The notes beneath the pieces are model-generated. The model ran no database searches and was not told the DNA's origin. It was given only the letters and a program-made list of their open reading frames with translations. A stretch of 64,000 bases of DNA from Flexivirga caeni (GTDB taxonomy: Bacteria; Actinomycetota; Actinomycetes; Actinomycetales; Dermatophilaceae), in the NCBI RefSeq assembly GCF_003724155.1, contig NZ_RJJQ01000011.1:124001-188000 (forward strand), written 5' to 3'. The translations under genes and the position numbers were made by a program. Every line of letters begins with the position of its first letter. Position 1 is the stretch's first letter. This document shows, in pieces, positions 37,270 to 45,190 of this stretch.

Positions 37270-38058
37270 ATGAGCCTGCTGAAACCGTCCGTGCATCACC
37301 GCCGTCCGCAGTTCCATCCGCTGCCGGTCGTCGGGCTGGAACGGCTGACCGACCGCGCAGTCGCGGTGACGTTCGGCATACCGGACGAGTTGCGCGAGAT
37401 TTTCGCGTTCCAGCCGGGTCAGCACCTGACGCTGCGCGCCGAGCTGGACGGTGCCGACGTGCGTCGCTCCTATTCGATCTGCATGTCGCGGGCGCAAGCG
37501 GCCGCCACCGGCCGGCTGCGGATCGCGTCGAACGAGGTCGAGGGCGGCGCCATGTCGACCCGGCTCAATCACGTTGTCGCAGTGGGGGATCGGATCGAGG
37601 TGCTGGCGCCTCTCGGCGACTTCGTCTGCCCCACCAACCCCGCGGAGAAGCGGCACATCGTCGCGGTCGCCGCCGGCTCCGGCATCACCCCGGTGATCTC
37701 GGTGGTGCGTTCGGTGCTGGAGGACGAGCCCGGCTCGCGGGTGACACTGGTCTTCGGCAACCGCACGCCCGCGAGCACGATGTTCGCCGCCGAACTGGCG
37801 GAACTTGCGCAGCTGTACGGCGATCGCTTCGACCTCGTCGAGGTCTTCTCGCGCGTGGCCGTGGACGACCCGATGCGAGCCGGCCGGATCGACGGCGACC
37901 GTCTCGAGCGCATCGTCGAAGCGGTCTCGGCGCCGATTGCTGACGTGGACGAGTGGTTTCTGTGCGGTCCGATCGACATGGTGCACAACGTCCGGGACAC
38001 GCTCCCGTCGCACGGAATTGACCCCGCGCGCATCCACCACGAGGAGTTCTTCCAGTAG
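37270..38058 (+). CDS. FAD/NAD(P)H oxidoreductase, PaaE-like but without the 2Fe-2S domain
   Basis: 262 residues. The FAD-binding motif RRSYSICMS and the FNR beta-barrel come first. The NAD(P)H-binding VAAGSGITPVISVVRSVL and FLCGPIDMVHNVRDTL follow. The best match is the reductase of phenylacetyl-CoA monooxygenase (PaaE/K), whose relatives continue into a C-terminal plant-type ferredoxin domain. Here the protein stops at RIHHEEFFQ, exactly where that domain would begin. Either a domain was lost or the protein works with a separate ferredoxin. No ferredoxin remnant is readable downstream; the next 40 bp lead into a palindromic repeat. Confidence 0.82.
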   Translation: MSLLKPSVHHRRPQFHPLPVVGLERLTDRAVAVTFGIPDELREIFAFQPGQHLTLRAELDGADVRRSYSICMSRAQAAATGRLRIASNEVEGGAMSTRLNHVVAVGDRIEVLAPLGDFVCPTNPAEKRHIVAVAAGSGITPVISVVRSVLEDEPGSRVTLVFGNRTPASTMFAAELAELAQLYGDRFDLVEVFSRVAVDDPMRAGRIDGDRLERIVEAVSAPIADVDEWFLCGPIDMVHNVRDTLPSHGIDPARIHHEEFFQ

Positions 38059-38093
38059 CGCTGCGGGTGAAGGCGCGCTTCCGCCCTCCTGCC

Positions 38094-38181
38094 TGACTGA
38101 GAGGACCCATATGCATTGAGAGGACCCGAAATCCGGGCGCGTTATGGGTCCTGTCAATGCACGAGGGGTCCTCTCGATCAG
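38094..38181. repeat. Doubled-arm palindrome, GAGAGGACCC family, copy 2
   Basis: Direct units TGAGAGGACCC (38098) and TTGAGAGGACCC (38116-38127) are mirrored by GGGTCCTGTCAA (38146-38157) and GGGGTCCTCTCGATCA (38165-38180). TGCATTGAGAGGACCC pairs with GGGTCCTGTCAATGCA with one mismatch. It lies between the stops of the convergent flavin reductase and DHFR-Nudix genes. It is more complete than copy 1 at 1725. Confidence 0.8.
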
Positions 38182-38220
38182 TGGCGCGGGCCGGTTGTGC
38201 GGAACGCGTCACTCGGCACA

Positions 38221-39162
38221 TCAGTCGAAAAGCGTGACGCCGGAGTCGGTTTCGAAGAACGCCCGCACCAGCGGACGGTGCGCGGGGATGATCGGCAGCC
38301 GCGCCGCCTCCTGCGCCATGAACCAGCGCGACTCGCTCACCTCGTCGGACACGCCCGCGGTGCCACCGACCACGTGTGCCCGGAAGCACACGCCGAACGG
38401 GGTGCGCCGGCGACCGTCCGGGTGGACGATCACGATGTCCGGCCGGCTGTATGCCGCCAGCACCGAGTCGACGGCAACCTCCAGCCCGGTCTCCTCGTGC
38501 GCCTCGCGGACCGCACTCTGCGACCAGGTCTCGCCGATCTCGGCGGCGCCGCCGGGCAGGCACCATAGCCCGTTGTCCTGCCGCCGGGTCAGCAGCAGCC
38601 GCTCGCCGTCGCCGATCGCACACGTCACGCCGGCCTTGATCTGCGTGGCCGACGCCGCCGCGACTCCGGGTCCGACCTCCACCTGGGTGCGCGGGTTGCG
38701 CCGTTCGTAGGTGACAACGGTCCAGCCGTCGTGTGGCTTGCGGGACGCCTCACGCCATACCGGCGAATCAGTGAACGGCCAGCCCGGGAAGACCGTGTCG
38801 CCCTCGGGATCGAGCGGGATCTCCGAGAGCACCATCCGGTCCGCGTATGACGCGAAAAGCTCCCACACCTGAGCGCCGCCGGTGACGAAGAAATCCTCGT
38901 CGTCGGCGAGGAGGAGCGCCTCGTCGACCGAGTGGGCCACCTCGACGCCGTCGGCCGACCACGAAAGATCGCGGGTGAGCACGATGTGCCGGCGGCCCGG
39001 CAGCAGCCCGTGCGACTCGAAGGTGTGCCGGCCCATGACCATCGGGTGACCCATGGTGGCGGCCTTGAATCCCTTCTGCTCGCCCGGGATTCGCCACGGC
39101 ATACGCCCGTCGCGGCCGACCACGCCGTTGCGCGCGACCGCGGCGATGAAGGTGATCGTCAT
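38221..39162 (-). CDS. Dihydrofolate reductase fused to a Nudix hydrolase
   Basis: A 313-residue protein. Residues 1-150 are a complete DHFR ([40 protein letters not shown], the cofactor loop [29 protein letters not shown]). The acidic catalytic residue is Glu in the place of the bacterial Asp. Residues about 165-305 are a complete Nudix domain with the box [20 protein letters not shown] plus ETG. The reading frame is continuous, with a short linker ([15 protein letters not shown]). It lies 10 bp after thyA on the same strand, the normal dfrA position. DHFR regenerates tetrahydrofolate after thymidylate synthesis; the Nudix part might act on a folate precursor or an oxidised or non-canonical nucleotide. 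Confidence 0.93.
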   Translation of the reverse strand: MTITFIAAVARNGVVGRDGRMPWRIPGEQKGFKAATMGHPMVMGRHTFESHGLLPGRRHIVLTRDLSWSADGVEVAHSVDEALLLADDEDFFVTGGAQVWELFASYADRMVLSEIPLDPEGDTVFPGWPFTDSPVWREASRKPHDGWTVVTYERRNPRTQVEVGPGVAAASATQIKAGVTCAIGDGERLLLTRRQDNGLWCLPGGAAEIGETWSQSAVREAHEETGLEVAVDSVLAAYSRPDIVIVHPDGRRRTPFGVCFRAHVVGGTAGVSDEVSESRWFMAQEAARLPIIPAHRPLVRAFFETDSGVTLFD

Positions 39163-39172
39163 GCGTCGGCGC

Positions 39173-39985
39173 TCATACCGCGATCGGGGCTTTGATCGAG
39201 GGCGCCGCGACATACCCGTCGAGCGCGATGTCCGGCAGCTCGAACCCGTCGATCTCGCGGACCTGCGGGTTGAGCCGCAGGGTCGGCAGCGGACCTGGTT
39301 CGCGCGTCAACTGCAGCCGCGCCTGATCGAGATGGTTGAGATAGAGGTGCGCGTCACCGAGGGTGTGCACGAAGTCGCCCGGCACCAGGTCGGTCACCTG
39401 CGCGACCATGGCGGTGAGCAGCGCATAGGACGCGATGTTGAACGGCACCCCGAGGAAGACGTCGGCCGACCGCTGATAGAGCTGACACGAGAGGGTCCGT
39501 CGCCCGTCCGCGGAAGGCGCGCCGACGTAGAACTGGAACATGGTGTGGCACGGCGGCAGCGCCATCCGGTCGACGTCGGCGACGTTCCACGCCGAGACGA
39601 TGTGCCGCCGGGAGTCCGGGTTGGTGCGCAGGCCCTCGATGACCTGGGCGAGTTGATCGACGGTGCGCCCGTCCGGGGTCGGCCAGGACCGCCATTGATG
39701 CCCGTAAATGGGTCCGAGGTCGCCGTTCACGTCGGCCCACTCGTCCCAGATCGAGATACCGCGCTCGTGCAACCAGGCGACGTTGGTGTCGCCGCGCAGG
39801 AACCACAGCAACTCGCCGAAGATCGAGCGCAGGTGCAGTTTCTTGGTGGTCAGCACCGGGAAACCCTCGGCCAGGTCGAAGCGCAGCTGGTGCCCGAAGA
39901 CCGACAGCGTGCCGGTGCCGGTGCGGTCGTCCTTGCGGGTGCCGTCGGAGATGACCCGGTCGAGCAGGTCGAGGTACTGCTTCAC
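39173..39985 (-). CDS. thyA: Thymidylate synthase
   Basis: Makes dTMP from dUMP using methylene-tetrahydrofolate. 270 residues from a GTG ([12 protein letters not shown]); a longer same-frame reading to 40051 runs into the upstream regulatory zone and is not supported. The catalytic Cys is in [12 protein letters not shown], and [20 protein letters not shown] and [15 protein letters not shown] are invariant ThyA segments. It is followed 10 bp later by the DHFR-Nudix gene, which recycles its dihydrofolate product. It is divergent from the candidate small RNA and dapA. Confidence 0.97.
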   Translation of the reverse strand: MKQYLDLLDRVISDGTRKDDRTGTGTLSVFGHQLRFDLAEGFPVLTTKKLHLRSIFGELLWFLRGDTNVAWLHERGISIWDEWADVNGDLGPIYGHQWRSWPTPDGRTVDQLAQVIEGLRTNPDSRRHIVSAWNVADVDRMALPPCHTMFQFYVGAPSADGRRTLSCQLYQRSADVFLGVPFNIASYALLTAMVAQVTDLVPGDFVHTLGDAHLYLNHLDQARLQLTREPGPLPTLRLNPQVREIDGFELPDIALDGYVAAPSIKAPIAV

Positions 39986-40068
39986 AGGTCCAGACGCTAT
40001 CAGCGCGAGCGCCTGCGGTGCCCGGTGCACGAGCGTCGCGACATACAACATGGACGGTCGTTACAAAA

Positions 40069-40084
40069 TGTGATCCAGATCACA
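40069..40084. promoter_or_regulatory. CRP/GlxR-like binding site
   Basis: TGTGATCCAGATCACA is a perfect TGTGA-N6-TCACA palindrome, and the flanks AAA...TTT extend it to the ideal CRP form. An outer inverted repeat CGTTACA (about 40060) / TGTAACG (about 40094) encloses it. It lies 84 bp upstream of the thyA start and 172 bp upstream of dapA, and directly before a candidate small RNA. Confidence 0.75.
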
Positions 40085-40093
40085 TTTAACAGA

Positions 40094-40180
40094 TGTAACG
40101 CTTTCCCCGGCCACCCGATGTAACCGTTGATCGCGTCGTCACCCGGACCCCCGAGCGGGTGACGACGCGATCTTTCATTT
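40094..40180 (+). ncRNA. Candidate small RNA between thyA and dapA
   Basis: The + strand has no reading frame here. GATCGCGTCGTCACCCG (40129-40145) is perfectly complementary over 17 bp to 40156-40172, loop GACCCCCGAG, followed by TTTCATTT: a textbook intrinsic terminator with nothing coding upstream on this strand. The CRP-like site ends 10 bp before the proposed start region. GATGTAAC occurs twice (40092, 40118). The transcript would be about 60-85 nt. The C-rich loop is reminiscent of, but does not clearly match, the actinobacterial 6C RNA. The 5' end is a guess. Confidence 0.45.
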
Positions 40181-40255
40181 CCGCGCGAGCCACCGGATTC
40201 GCGGCACCCGGAAGGCCTCCCCACCACTGCGCCACCGCCGACTAGCCTGGGGCGT

Positions 40256-41143
40256 ATGACGAACCCCTTCGGACGGCTGCTGACGGCCATGGTGACTCCC
40301 ATGCACGAGGACGGGTCACTCGACCTGGATGGAGCACAGCGGCTCGCGGACCATCTCGTCCGGCACGGTCACGACGGCATCCTGGTCAACGGCACGACCG
40401 GCGAGTCCGCCACCACGACGGACGAGGAGAACGTTGCCGTCGTGCGCGCGGTCGTCGAAGCGGTCGGGGACAAGGTCCCGGTGATGGCGGGGGTGGGCAC
40501 CAACGACACCGCGCACTCGATGGCTGCGGCACAGGCGATGGTCGCCGCCGGCGCCACGAACGCGCTCGTCGTCACGCCCTACTACAACAAGCCCCCGCAG
40601 GCCGGCATCATCGAGCACGTTCGGGCCATCGCCGCTGCGGCGGACGTGCCGGTGATGCTCTACGACATCCCGGGACGCACCGGCACCGCGCTCGCACCCG
40701 ATACGCTGCTGCGGCTCGCGGAGATACCCCAGGTCAGGGCGGTCAAGGACGCCAAGGCCGATCTCTACACCTCCAGCAAGGTCATGGCGCAGACCGACCT
40801 GCTGTGGTTCTCCGGCGACGACGTGCTCGCCCTGCCGTGGCTGTCCATCGGTGCGGTCGGCCACGTCGCCGTCACCGGACACGTCGCCGGCGACCAGTTC
40901 GCTGCGATGATCCAGGCGGTGGATGCCGGGGAGCTGGCGACCGCCCGCGCCATACATCGGCGTCTCATCCCGGTGATGGACGCCATCATGACGATCACCC
41001 AAGGAGCCATCATGGCCAAGGCCGCCCTGAAGCAGCTGGGCATCATCGAGTCCGACTTCTGCCGGCTGCCGCTGCTGCCCGCGACTGCGGAGCAACACGA
41101 CATCCTGCGCCGCGCGCTCGACGAATCGAACATCACGGCATGA
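40256..41143 (+). CDS. dapA: 4-hydroxy-tetrahydrodipicolinate synthase
   Basis: Condenses pyruvate with aspartate semialdehyde, the first committed step to diaminopimelate and lysine. 295 residues, a TIM barrel. The GTTGES motif is in ILVNGTTGESATTT, the catalytic Tyr in VVTPYYNKPPQ, the YDIPGRTGT segment follows, and the Schiff-base Lys is in VRAVKDAKADL. The ATG at 40256 follows a gap holding the candidate small RNA. dapA, rnj and ftsK are neighbours in most actinobacteria. Confidence 0.97.
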   Translation: MTNPFGRLLTAMVTPMHEDGSLDLDGAQRLADHLVRHGHDGILVNGTTGESATTTDEENVAVVRAVVEAVGDKVPVMAGVGTNDTAHSMAAAQAMVAAGATNALVVTPYYNKPPQAGIIEHVRAIAAAADVPVMLYDIPGRTGTALAPDTLLRLAEIPQVRAVKDAKADLYTSSKVMAQTDLLWFSGDDVLALPWLSIGAVGHVAVTGHVAGDQFAAMIQAVDAGELATARAIHRRLIPVMDAIMTITQGAIMAKAALKQLGIIESDFCRLPLLPATAEQHDILRRALDESNITA

Positions 41144-41191
41144 GCGAGCGCAGCGAGCGACCAGAAGACTCAGGGCGAATGCGCACCCTGT

Positions 41192-41244
41192 CGGGACCCC
41201 CGCGAAGTATCGGAGCGACGAAGGAGCGGAGAACTTCGTGGGGT
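41192..41244 (+). repeat. 54-bp palindromic element, copy B (dapA-rnj gap)
   Basis: GGGACCCCCGCGAAGTATCG ... GGAGCGGAGAACTTCGTGGGGT. The same sequence lies inverted in ileS (5591) and direct in rimO (62927). The arms are CCCCCGCGAAGT and ACTTCGTGGGG. It ends about 7 bp before the rnj ribosome binding site AAGGAGGGG, so its folding could affect rnj translation. Confidence 0.88.
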
Positions 41245-41264
41245 CGGGCGAAGGAGGGGTGTGC

Positions 41265-42950
41265 ATGAGCCACCCGCACCCCGAACTGGAGTTGCCCGGC
41301 CCCTTGCCGAAGGGCGGCGTGCGCGTCGTGCCGCTCGGCGGCCTCGGCGAGGTCGGCCGCAACATGACGGTCGTGGAGTATGCCGGCCGGCTGCTCGTCG
41401 TCGACTGCGGTGTCCTCTTCCCCGAGGACCACCCCGGCGTCGACCTGATCCTGCCGGACTTCGAATACATCTCCGGCCGGCTCGACGACATCGACGCGAT
41501 CGTGCTCACCCACGGGCATGAGGATCACATCGGCGCCGTGCCCTACCTGCTGCGCCTGAAGCCGGACATCCCGCTGATCGGGTCGACGCTGACGCTCGCC
41601 CTCGTCGAGGCCAAGCTGAAGGAACACCGGATCACGCCATACACGCTGACCGTGAAGGAGGGCGGGAACGAGAAGCTCGGTGTCTTCGACTGCGACTTCC
41701 TCGCGGTCAATCACTCCATCCCGGACGCGCTCGCGGTCTTCATCCGCACGGGTGGTGGCAATCTGCTGATCACCGGCGACTTCAAGATGGACCAGCTCCC
41801 GCTGGACGGCCGCATCACCGACCTGCGCGCGTTCGCGAAGGCGGGGGAGGAGGGTGTCGATCTCTTCCTGACCGACTCCACCAACGCTGAGGTGCCCGGG
41901 TTCACGACGCCGGAGCGCAACATCACCCCCGCCATCGAGCGGGTCTTCGACAAGGCCGAACGCCGGATCATCGTCGCGTGCTTCTCCTCGCACGTGCACC
42001 GCGTGCAGCAGGTGCTCGACGCGGCGCAGGCGCATGGGCGCAAGGTCGCGTTCGTCGGCCGGTCGATGCTGCGCAACATGGGCATCGCGTCCGACCTCGG
42101 CTATCTGCACGTGCCCGACGGCGTGCTGGTCGACCTGAAGAAGATCGACAAGTTCGCCGACGACCAGATCGTGCTGGTCTCGACCGGTTCGCAGGGTGAG
42201 CCGATGGCGGCCCTGTCCCGGATGGCGAACGGCGATCACAACACCATCGACATCGGACCGGGTGACACCGTGCTGATGGCGTCCTCGCTCATCCCGGGCA
42301 ACGAGAATGCCGTCTACCGGGTGATCAACGGCCTGATGCGGCGCGGCGCCAGCGTCATACACAAGGGGAACGCGCTGGTGCACGTCTCCGGGCACGCCAG
42401 CGCCGGCGAACTGCTCTACGTCTACAACATCGTGCGGCCGCGCAATGTGATGCCGATCCACGGCGAATGGCGGCACCTGGTCGCCAACGGCGAGCTCGCC
42501 GAGGCGACGGGAGTGCCGGCCGAGCGCGTCATCCTCGCCGAGGACGGCGTCGTCGTTGACCTGGTCGACGGGCGCGCTCGGATCGTCGGCGCCGTGCCCT
42601 GCGGTTATGTGTATGTCGACGGCTCCCTCGTCGGCACCACCGATGAGACGATGCTCAAGGATCGCCGGATCCTGCGCGACGAGGGCTTCGTCACGATCAT
42701 CGTGGTGCGGGACGCCGACACCGGGAAGATCGCGGCCGGCCCGGAGATCCAGACGCGAGGATTCGCGGAGGAGGACGACGTCTTCGACAAGGTGCGGCCC
42801 AAGCTGGAGGCGGCGCTGGAGGAGGCTCGCGCGAAGGGCATCAGCGACACCTACCAGTTGCAGCAGGTCATCCGTCGCGCCGTCGGCGGTTATGTCGGCG
42901 GCAAGCTCCGGCGCCGGCCGATGATCATCCCGATCGTCATCGACGCCTGA
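41265..42950 (+). CDS. rnj: Ribonuclease J
   Basis: A metallo-beta-lactamase/beta-CASP ribonuclease with 5'-3' exo- and endonuclease activity in mRNA and rRNA processing. 561 residues from MSHPHPELELP, with AAGGAGGGG about 5-8 bases upstream. Zinc motif HGHEDHIGAVPYLL is at about residue 85, GDFKMDQLPLDG and SDSTNAEVPG-type DSTNAEVPGFTTPE follow, the beta-CASP part includes STGSQGEPMAALSRM, and HVSGHASAGEL and PIHGEWRHL carry further metal ligands. A same-frame start at 41238 lies in the repeat and is rejected. Confidence 0.97.
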   Translation: MSHPHPELELPGPLPKGGVRVVPLGGLGEVGRNMTVVEYAGRLLVVDCGVLFPEDHPGVDLILPDFEYISGRLDDIDAIVLTHGHEDHIGAVPYLLRLKPDIPLIGSTLTLALVEAKLKEHRITPYTLTVKEGGNEKLGVFDCDFLAVNHSIPDALAVFIRTGGGNLLITGDFKMDQLPLDGRITDLRAFAKAGEEGVDLFLTDSTNAEVPGFTTPERNITPAIERVFDKAERRIIVACFSSHVHRVQQVLDAAQAHGRKVAFVGRSMLRNMGIASDLGYLHVPDGVLVDLKKIDKFADDQIVLVSTGSQGEPMAALSRMANGDHNTIDIGPGDTVLMASSLIPGNENAVYRVINGLMRRGASVIHKGNALVHVSGHASAGELLYVYNIVRPRNVMPIHGEWRHLVANGELAEATGVPAERVILAEDGVVVDLVDGRARIVGAVPCGYVYVDGSLVGTTDETMLKDRRILRDEGFVTIIVVRDADTGKIAAGPEIQTRGFAEEDDVFDKVRPKLEAALEEARAKGISDTYQLQQVIRRAVGGYVGGKLRRRPMIIPIVIDA

Positions 42951-42970
42951 GCGTTCCCGGCTCCCGTTTC

Positions 42971-43070
42971 TTCGCCGAGCGGGGTACATCTGCACCGAGC
43001 GGGGTACAAGCACGGACGCTCCTGGGCTCGGGTTCTACCCCGCTCGGCAGATAAGTACCCCGCTCGGTGG
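42971..43070. repeat. Doubled-arm palindrome, CCGAGCGGGGTAC family, copy 1
   Basis: Direct units at 42974-42987 and 42994-43007 (GCCGAGCGGGGTAC, ACCGAGCGGGGTAC; 20-bp period) are mirrored by 43035-43048 and 43055-43068 (CTACCCCGCTCGGC, GTACCCCGCTCGGT; again 20-bp period), with centre GGCTCGGGTT. It lies between the convergent rnj and the kinase. The second copy on the other side of the kinase has the same internal spacing and centre. Confidence 0.85.
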
Positions 43071-43097
43071 GTTTGGTGCGTCCGGCTAGCCCTGCGA

Positions 43098-44075
43098 TCA
43101 GCCGAGCTGGCGCAGCGCGGCGTCCGCCCACCCAGTGGGGTCATCTCCCGACGGGATCATCGTCAGCGAGAACCACAACACGAGCGGGTCCCACCAGGCA
43201 TGCTCGGCATCGGTGAGCGAGGTCACGGACTGGTACCCGTCGAGGAACCCCTCTCGCACCAGCGGACTGACCGGGCCCCAATCGCGGAAGCGGGTGCCGA
43301 GCAGGACCGCGGAGCGGGCTAGGTCGGCAACGCGCTGCCCGTGCCCGGCGTCCTCGAAATCGAGTATGGCGACAATCTCGCGGTCCGCGCAGAGGATGTT
43401 GGCCGCCCGGTAGTCGCCGTGGATCAGCTGGGTCGGCAGAACTTGGTCCGGAGAACGCTCGAGCATCTCGCGCAGGCGTCGCCGAGCAGCGAGCGGGGCC
43501 TGCTCCGACGCAGAGTCGAGCCAGGCGGATACCTGTGTCCTGAGCGGTTGCCGTCCCCAGCCGCGGGCGCCGCCGAACCGCTCGGCTTGCGGGAATGCCG
43601 CCAGCGCCGCGTGCAGCGCGGCCAGGGTCACGCCCGCCGCATACACCTGCTGCGGATCGTCGACGTCCAGCAGTTCGCCGTCGATCGTGTGCTGCAGGGA
43701 CATTGAGCGCCCGCCGACGTCGACCTGATGCCGGCCGTCGTTCGTGGCGATCGGCGCGGAGACGGGAAGACCTTGCCGGTCGAGCCAGGCGACGAGATCA
43801 CCGGCGTTCGCCAGGCGCGCGAAGCCGTCCTGCGCGATCGACCACTTGGCGAGCATGGGACCGTCCGGAGTGCTCAGCCAGGCCAGCACATTGTGGAAAC
43901 TCATCACGATGTGGTCGCACGAGACGACTCGGACCGCCCAGTGCTGCTCGACGGTGGCAGTCACCCAGGTGGCCGCTGCCGCGGCGTCGCGAAAGCCGAA
44001 GCGCGTCGACAGTGTCTCGTCGGGATCGCACGCCTCCCAGAGCATTTCAACGGTGGGAGTGCGGTCGGTCGGCAT
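43098..44075 (-). CDS. Aminoglycoside phosphotransferase-fold kinase flanked by repeats
   Basis: 325 residues, APH fold. The catalytic loop TQLIHGDYRAANILCADR fits HGDxxxxN, and IVAILDFEDAGHGQRVADL carries the metal-binding Asp. N-terminal residues 60-130 hold the ATP-binding lobe. It resembles homoserine kinase/choline kinase-like members as much as drug-modifying ones, so a resistance function is not claimed. The gene is bracketed by two direct copies of a 100-bp doubled-arm palindrome (42971, 44129), which suggests insertion or duplication as a unit in the otherwise conserved rnj-ftsK interval. Confidence 0.82.
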   Translation of the reverse strand: MPTDRTPTVEMLWEACDPDETLSTRFGFRDAAAAATWVTATVEQHWAVRVVSCDHIVMSFHNVLAWLSTPDGPMLAKWSIAQDGFARLANAGDLVAWLDRQGLPVSAPIATNDGRHQVDVGGRSMSLQHTIDGELLDVDDPQQVYAAGVTLAALHAALAAFPQAERFGGARGWGRQPLRTQVSAWLDSASEQAPLAARRRLREMLERSPDQVLPTQLIHGDYRAANILCADREIVAILDFEDAGHGQRVADLARSAVLLGTRFRDWGPVSPLVREGFLDGYQSVTSLTDAEHAWWDPLVLWFSLTMIPSGDDPTGWADAALRQLG

Positions 44076-44128
44076 ACGTGCCAGTCCATCACACCCCGGA
44101 CTGAGGGCGAGTGAGCCCTCCGGTCTCT

Positions 44129-44228
44129 CTCGCCGAGCGGGGTAGATCCGCGTCGAGCGGGGTACAAATCCGGGCCTTCCCAGGCTCGGGTTCTACCCCG
44201 CTCGGTGGAGAAGTACCACGCTCGGCGG
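44129..44228. repeat. Doubled-arm palindrome, CCGAGCGGGGTAC family, copy 2
   Basis: Units are GCCGAGCGGGGTAG (44132-44145), GTCGAGCGGGGTAC (44152-44165), CTACCCCGCTCGGT (44193-44206) and GTACCACGCTCGGC (44213-44226). The 20-bp periods and the GGCTCGGGTTCTACC centre are identical in layout and orientation to copy 1. It sits upstream of the kinase start. Confidence 0.85.
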
Positions 44229-44249
44229 AATGAGGCGGGCTGGTATGCC

Positions 44250-44287
44250 GAAGGCCCCGGCCCACCGAATGGTGAGCCGGGGCCTTC
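44250..44287 (-). terminator. Terminator hairpin after the Rpf gene
   Basis: GAAGGCCCCGGC (44250-44261) pairs with GCCGGGGCCTTC (44276-44287), with CCAC/GTGA extending towards the loop. It lies 40 bp past the stop of the Rpf-type gene. No strong T-run follows on the minus strand. Confidence 0.65.
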
Positions 44288-44326
44288 GAGTGATCGCCGC
44301 GTGGAGCGGCAATCGATCCGATCGGA

Positions 44327-45019
44327 TCAGGCCGGCAGGTGCAGGTGCTGGCCGACGAAGATCAGGTTCGGGTTGTTCACGGTGCCCTTGTTGGCAGCGT
44401 AGAGCTCCTGCCAGCCACCCTTGATGTGCAGCTTCTCGGCGAGCTGGCTCAGCGTGTCGCCGGCCTTGACCGTGACGGTCTTGCCGGAGATCGCGACCTG
44501 CGGGACCGAGGAGACCTTGGGTGCGGTGTAGGTGGGTCGCGCACTGGAGCGCGACGTCTGCGGTGCACTGCTGGACTGCTGCTGGGCGGAGGACTGCGGA
44601 GCGGACTGCTTCGGAGCCGAGGACGCGGGCGGTGCGGTGACGGGCGAGCCGCCACCCTGGGTCAGGCCCGCGCGGACGGAGCAGACCGGCCAGGCGCCGG
44701 GGCCCTGGGAAGCCAGGACCTTCTCGGCGATGGTGATCTGGGCCGACTCGCTGGCCAGGTTGGCGTTGGACGCGTAGGCGCCACCGCCATACGCGATCCA
44801 GGTCGAGTGGGTGAACTGCAGGCCGCCGTAGAAACCGTTGCCGGTGTTGATCGACCAGTTGCCACCGCTCTCACACGCGGCGACGCGCTCCCAGGTGCTC
44901 AACGAGGCAGCGTGGGCGCTACCTGCGGTGGCGACGCCGGCTGCGGCGAGCGCTGCGGCGGCGGCAACCCCGATGCCGACGACGCGGGTCTTGCTGCTGA
45001 GGTTCTTGCTGAGGTCCAT
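44327..45019 (-). CDS. Resuscitation-promoting factor-like transglycosylase with LysM domain
   Basis: A 230-residue secreted muralytic enzyme. A signal peptide (basic N-terminus, VVGIGVAAAAALAAAGVATA, cleavage near GSAHA at about residue 37) is followed by the Rpf domain STWERVAACESGGNWSINTG, with catalytic Glu50 and paired cysteines (CESGG, AWPVC). A Ser/Gln/Pro linker then leads to a C-terminal LysM (VTVKAGDTLSQLAEKLHIKG, then NLIFVGQHLHLPA) for peptidoglycan binding. AGGAGAGG lies just upstream of the start. It is controlled by the c-di-AMP riboswitch in its long leader, as known for other actinobacterial rpf genes. It remodels the wall during growth or exit from dormancy. Confidence 0.93.
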   Translation of the reverse strand: MDLSKNLSSKTRVVGIGVAAAAALAAAGVATAGSAHAASLSTWERVAACESGGNWSINTGNGFYGGLQFTHSTWIAYGGGAYASNANLASESAQITIAEKVLASQGPGAWPVCSVRAGLTQGGGSPVTAPPASSAPKQSAPQSSAQQQSSSAPQTSRSSARPTYTAPKVSSVPQVAISGKTVTVKAGDTLSQLAEKLHIKGGWQELYAANKGTVNNPNLIFVGQHLHLPA

Positions 45020-45036
45020 TGATTCCTCTCCTGACG

Positions 45037-45190
45037 TGCGCATACGGGGTTAGCTGTCGGGTCGGGCTGTCAGGTGCCCGGCAGGTCCGCGGACCTGCTC
45101 TCACCCCAAGGCTGCGGTTGCAACCAGATTGGGTTCCCCATCCTCGTCGTGCCTCCGGGACCATCCCGGGCTGTGGTGGCCGCTCGACGA
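45037..45190 (-). promoter_or_regulatory. c-di-AMP riboswitch (ydaO/yuaA type)
   Basis: Read on the minus strand, the leader of the Rpf gene contains ATGGGGAACCCAATCTGG, GCCTTGGGGTGAGAGCAGG, and the highly conserved 3' block CCCGACAGCTAACCCCGTA (about 45047-45066). These are the ydaO core elements. In Streptomyces this class turns off rpf genes when c-di-AMP is high; the same is inferred here. Confidence 0.88.

Noticed and set aside
40094-40180. Assignment of the candidate small RNA as 6C RNA
   Set aside because: Only one loop is clearly C-rich, with five C; the two-hairpin 6C pattern is not met.
41140-41268. A 42-codon frame starting MSERSERPEDSG after dapA
   Set aside because: It is made of dispersed repeat sequence and the coding-type palindromic element; no binding site.
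42971-44228. The repeat pair around the kinase as an insertion sequence
   Set aside because: No transposase gene and no terminal inverted repeats of IS type; the elements themselves are palindromes.
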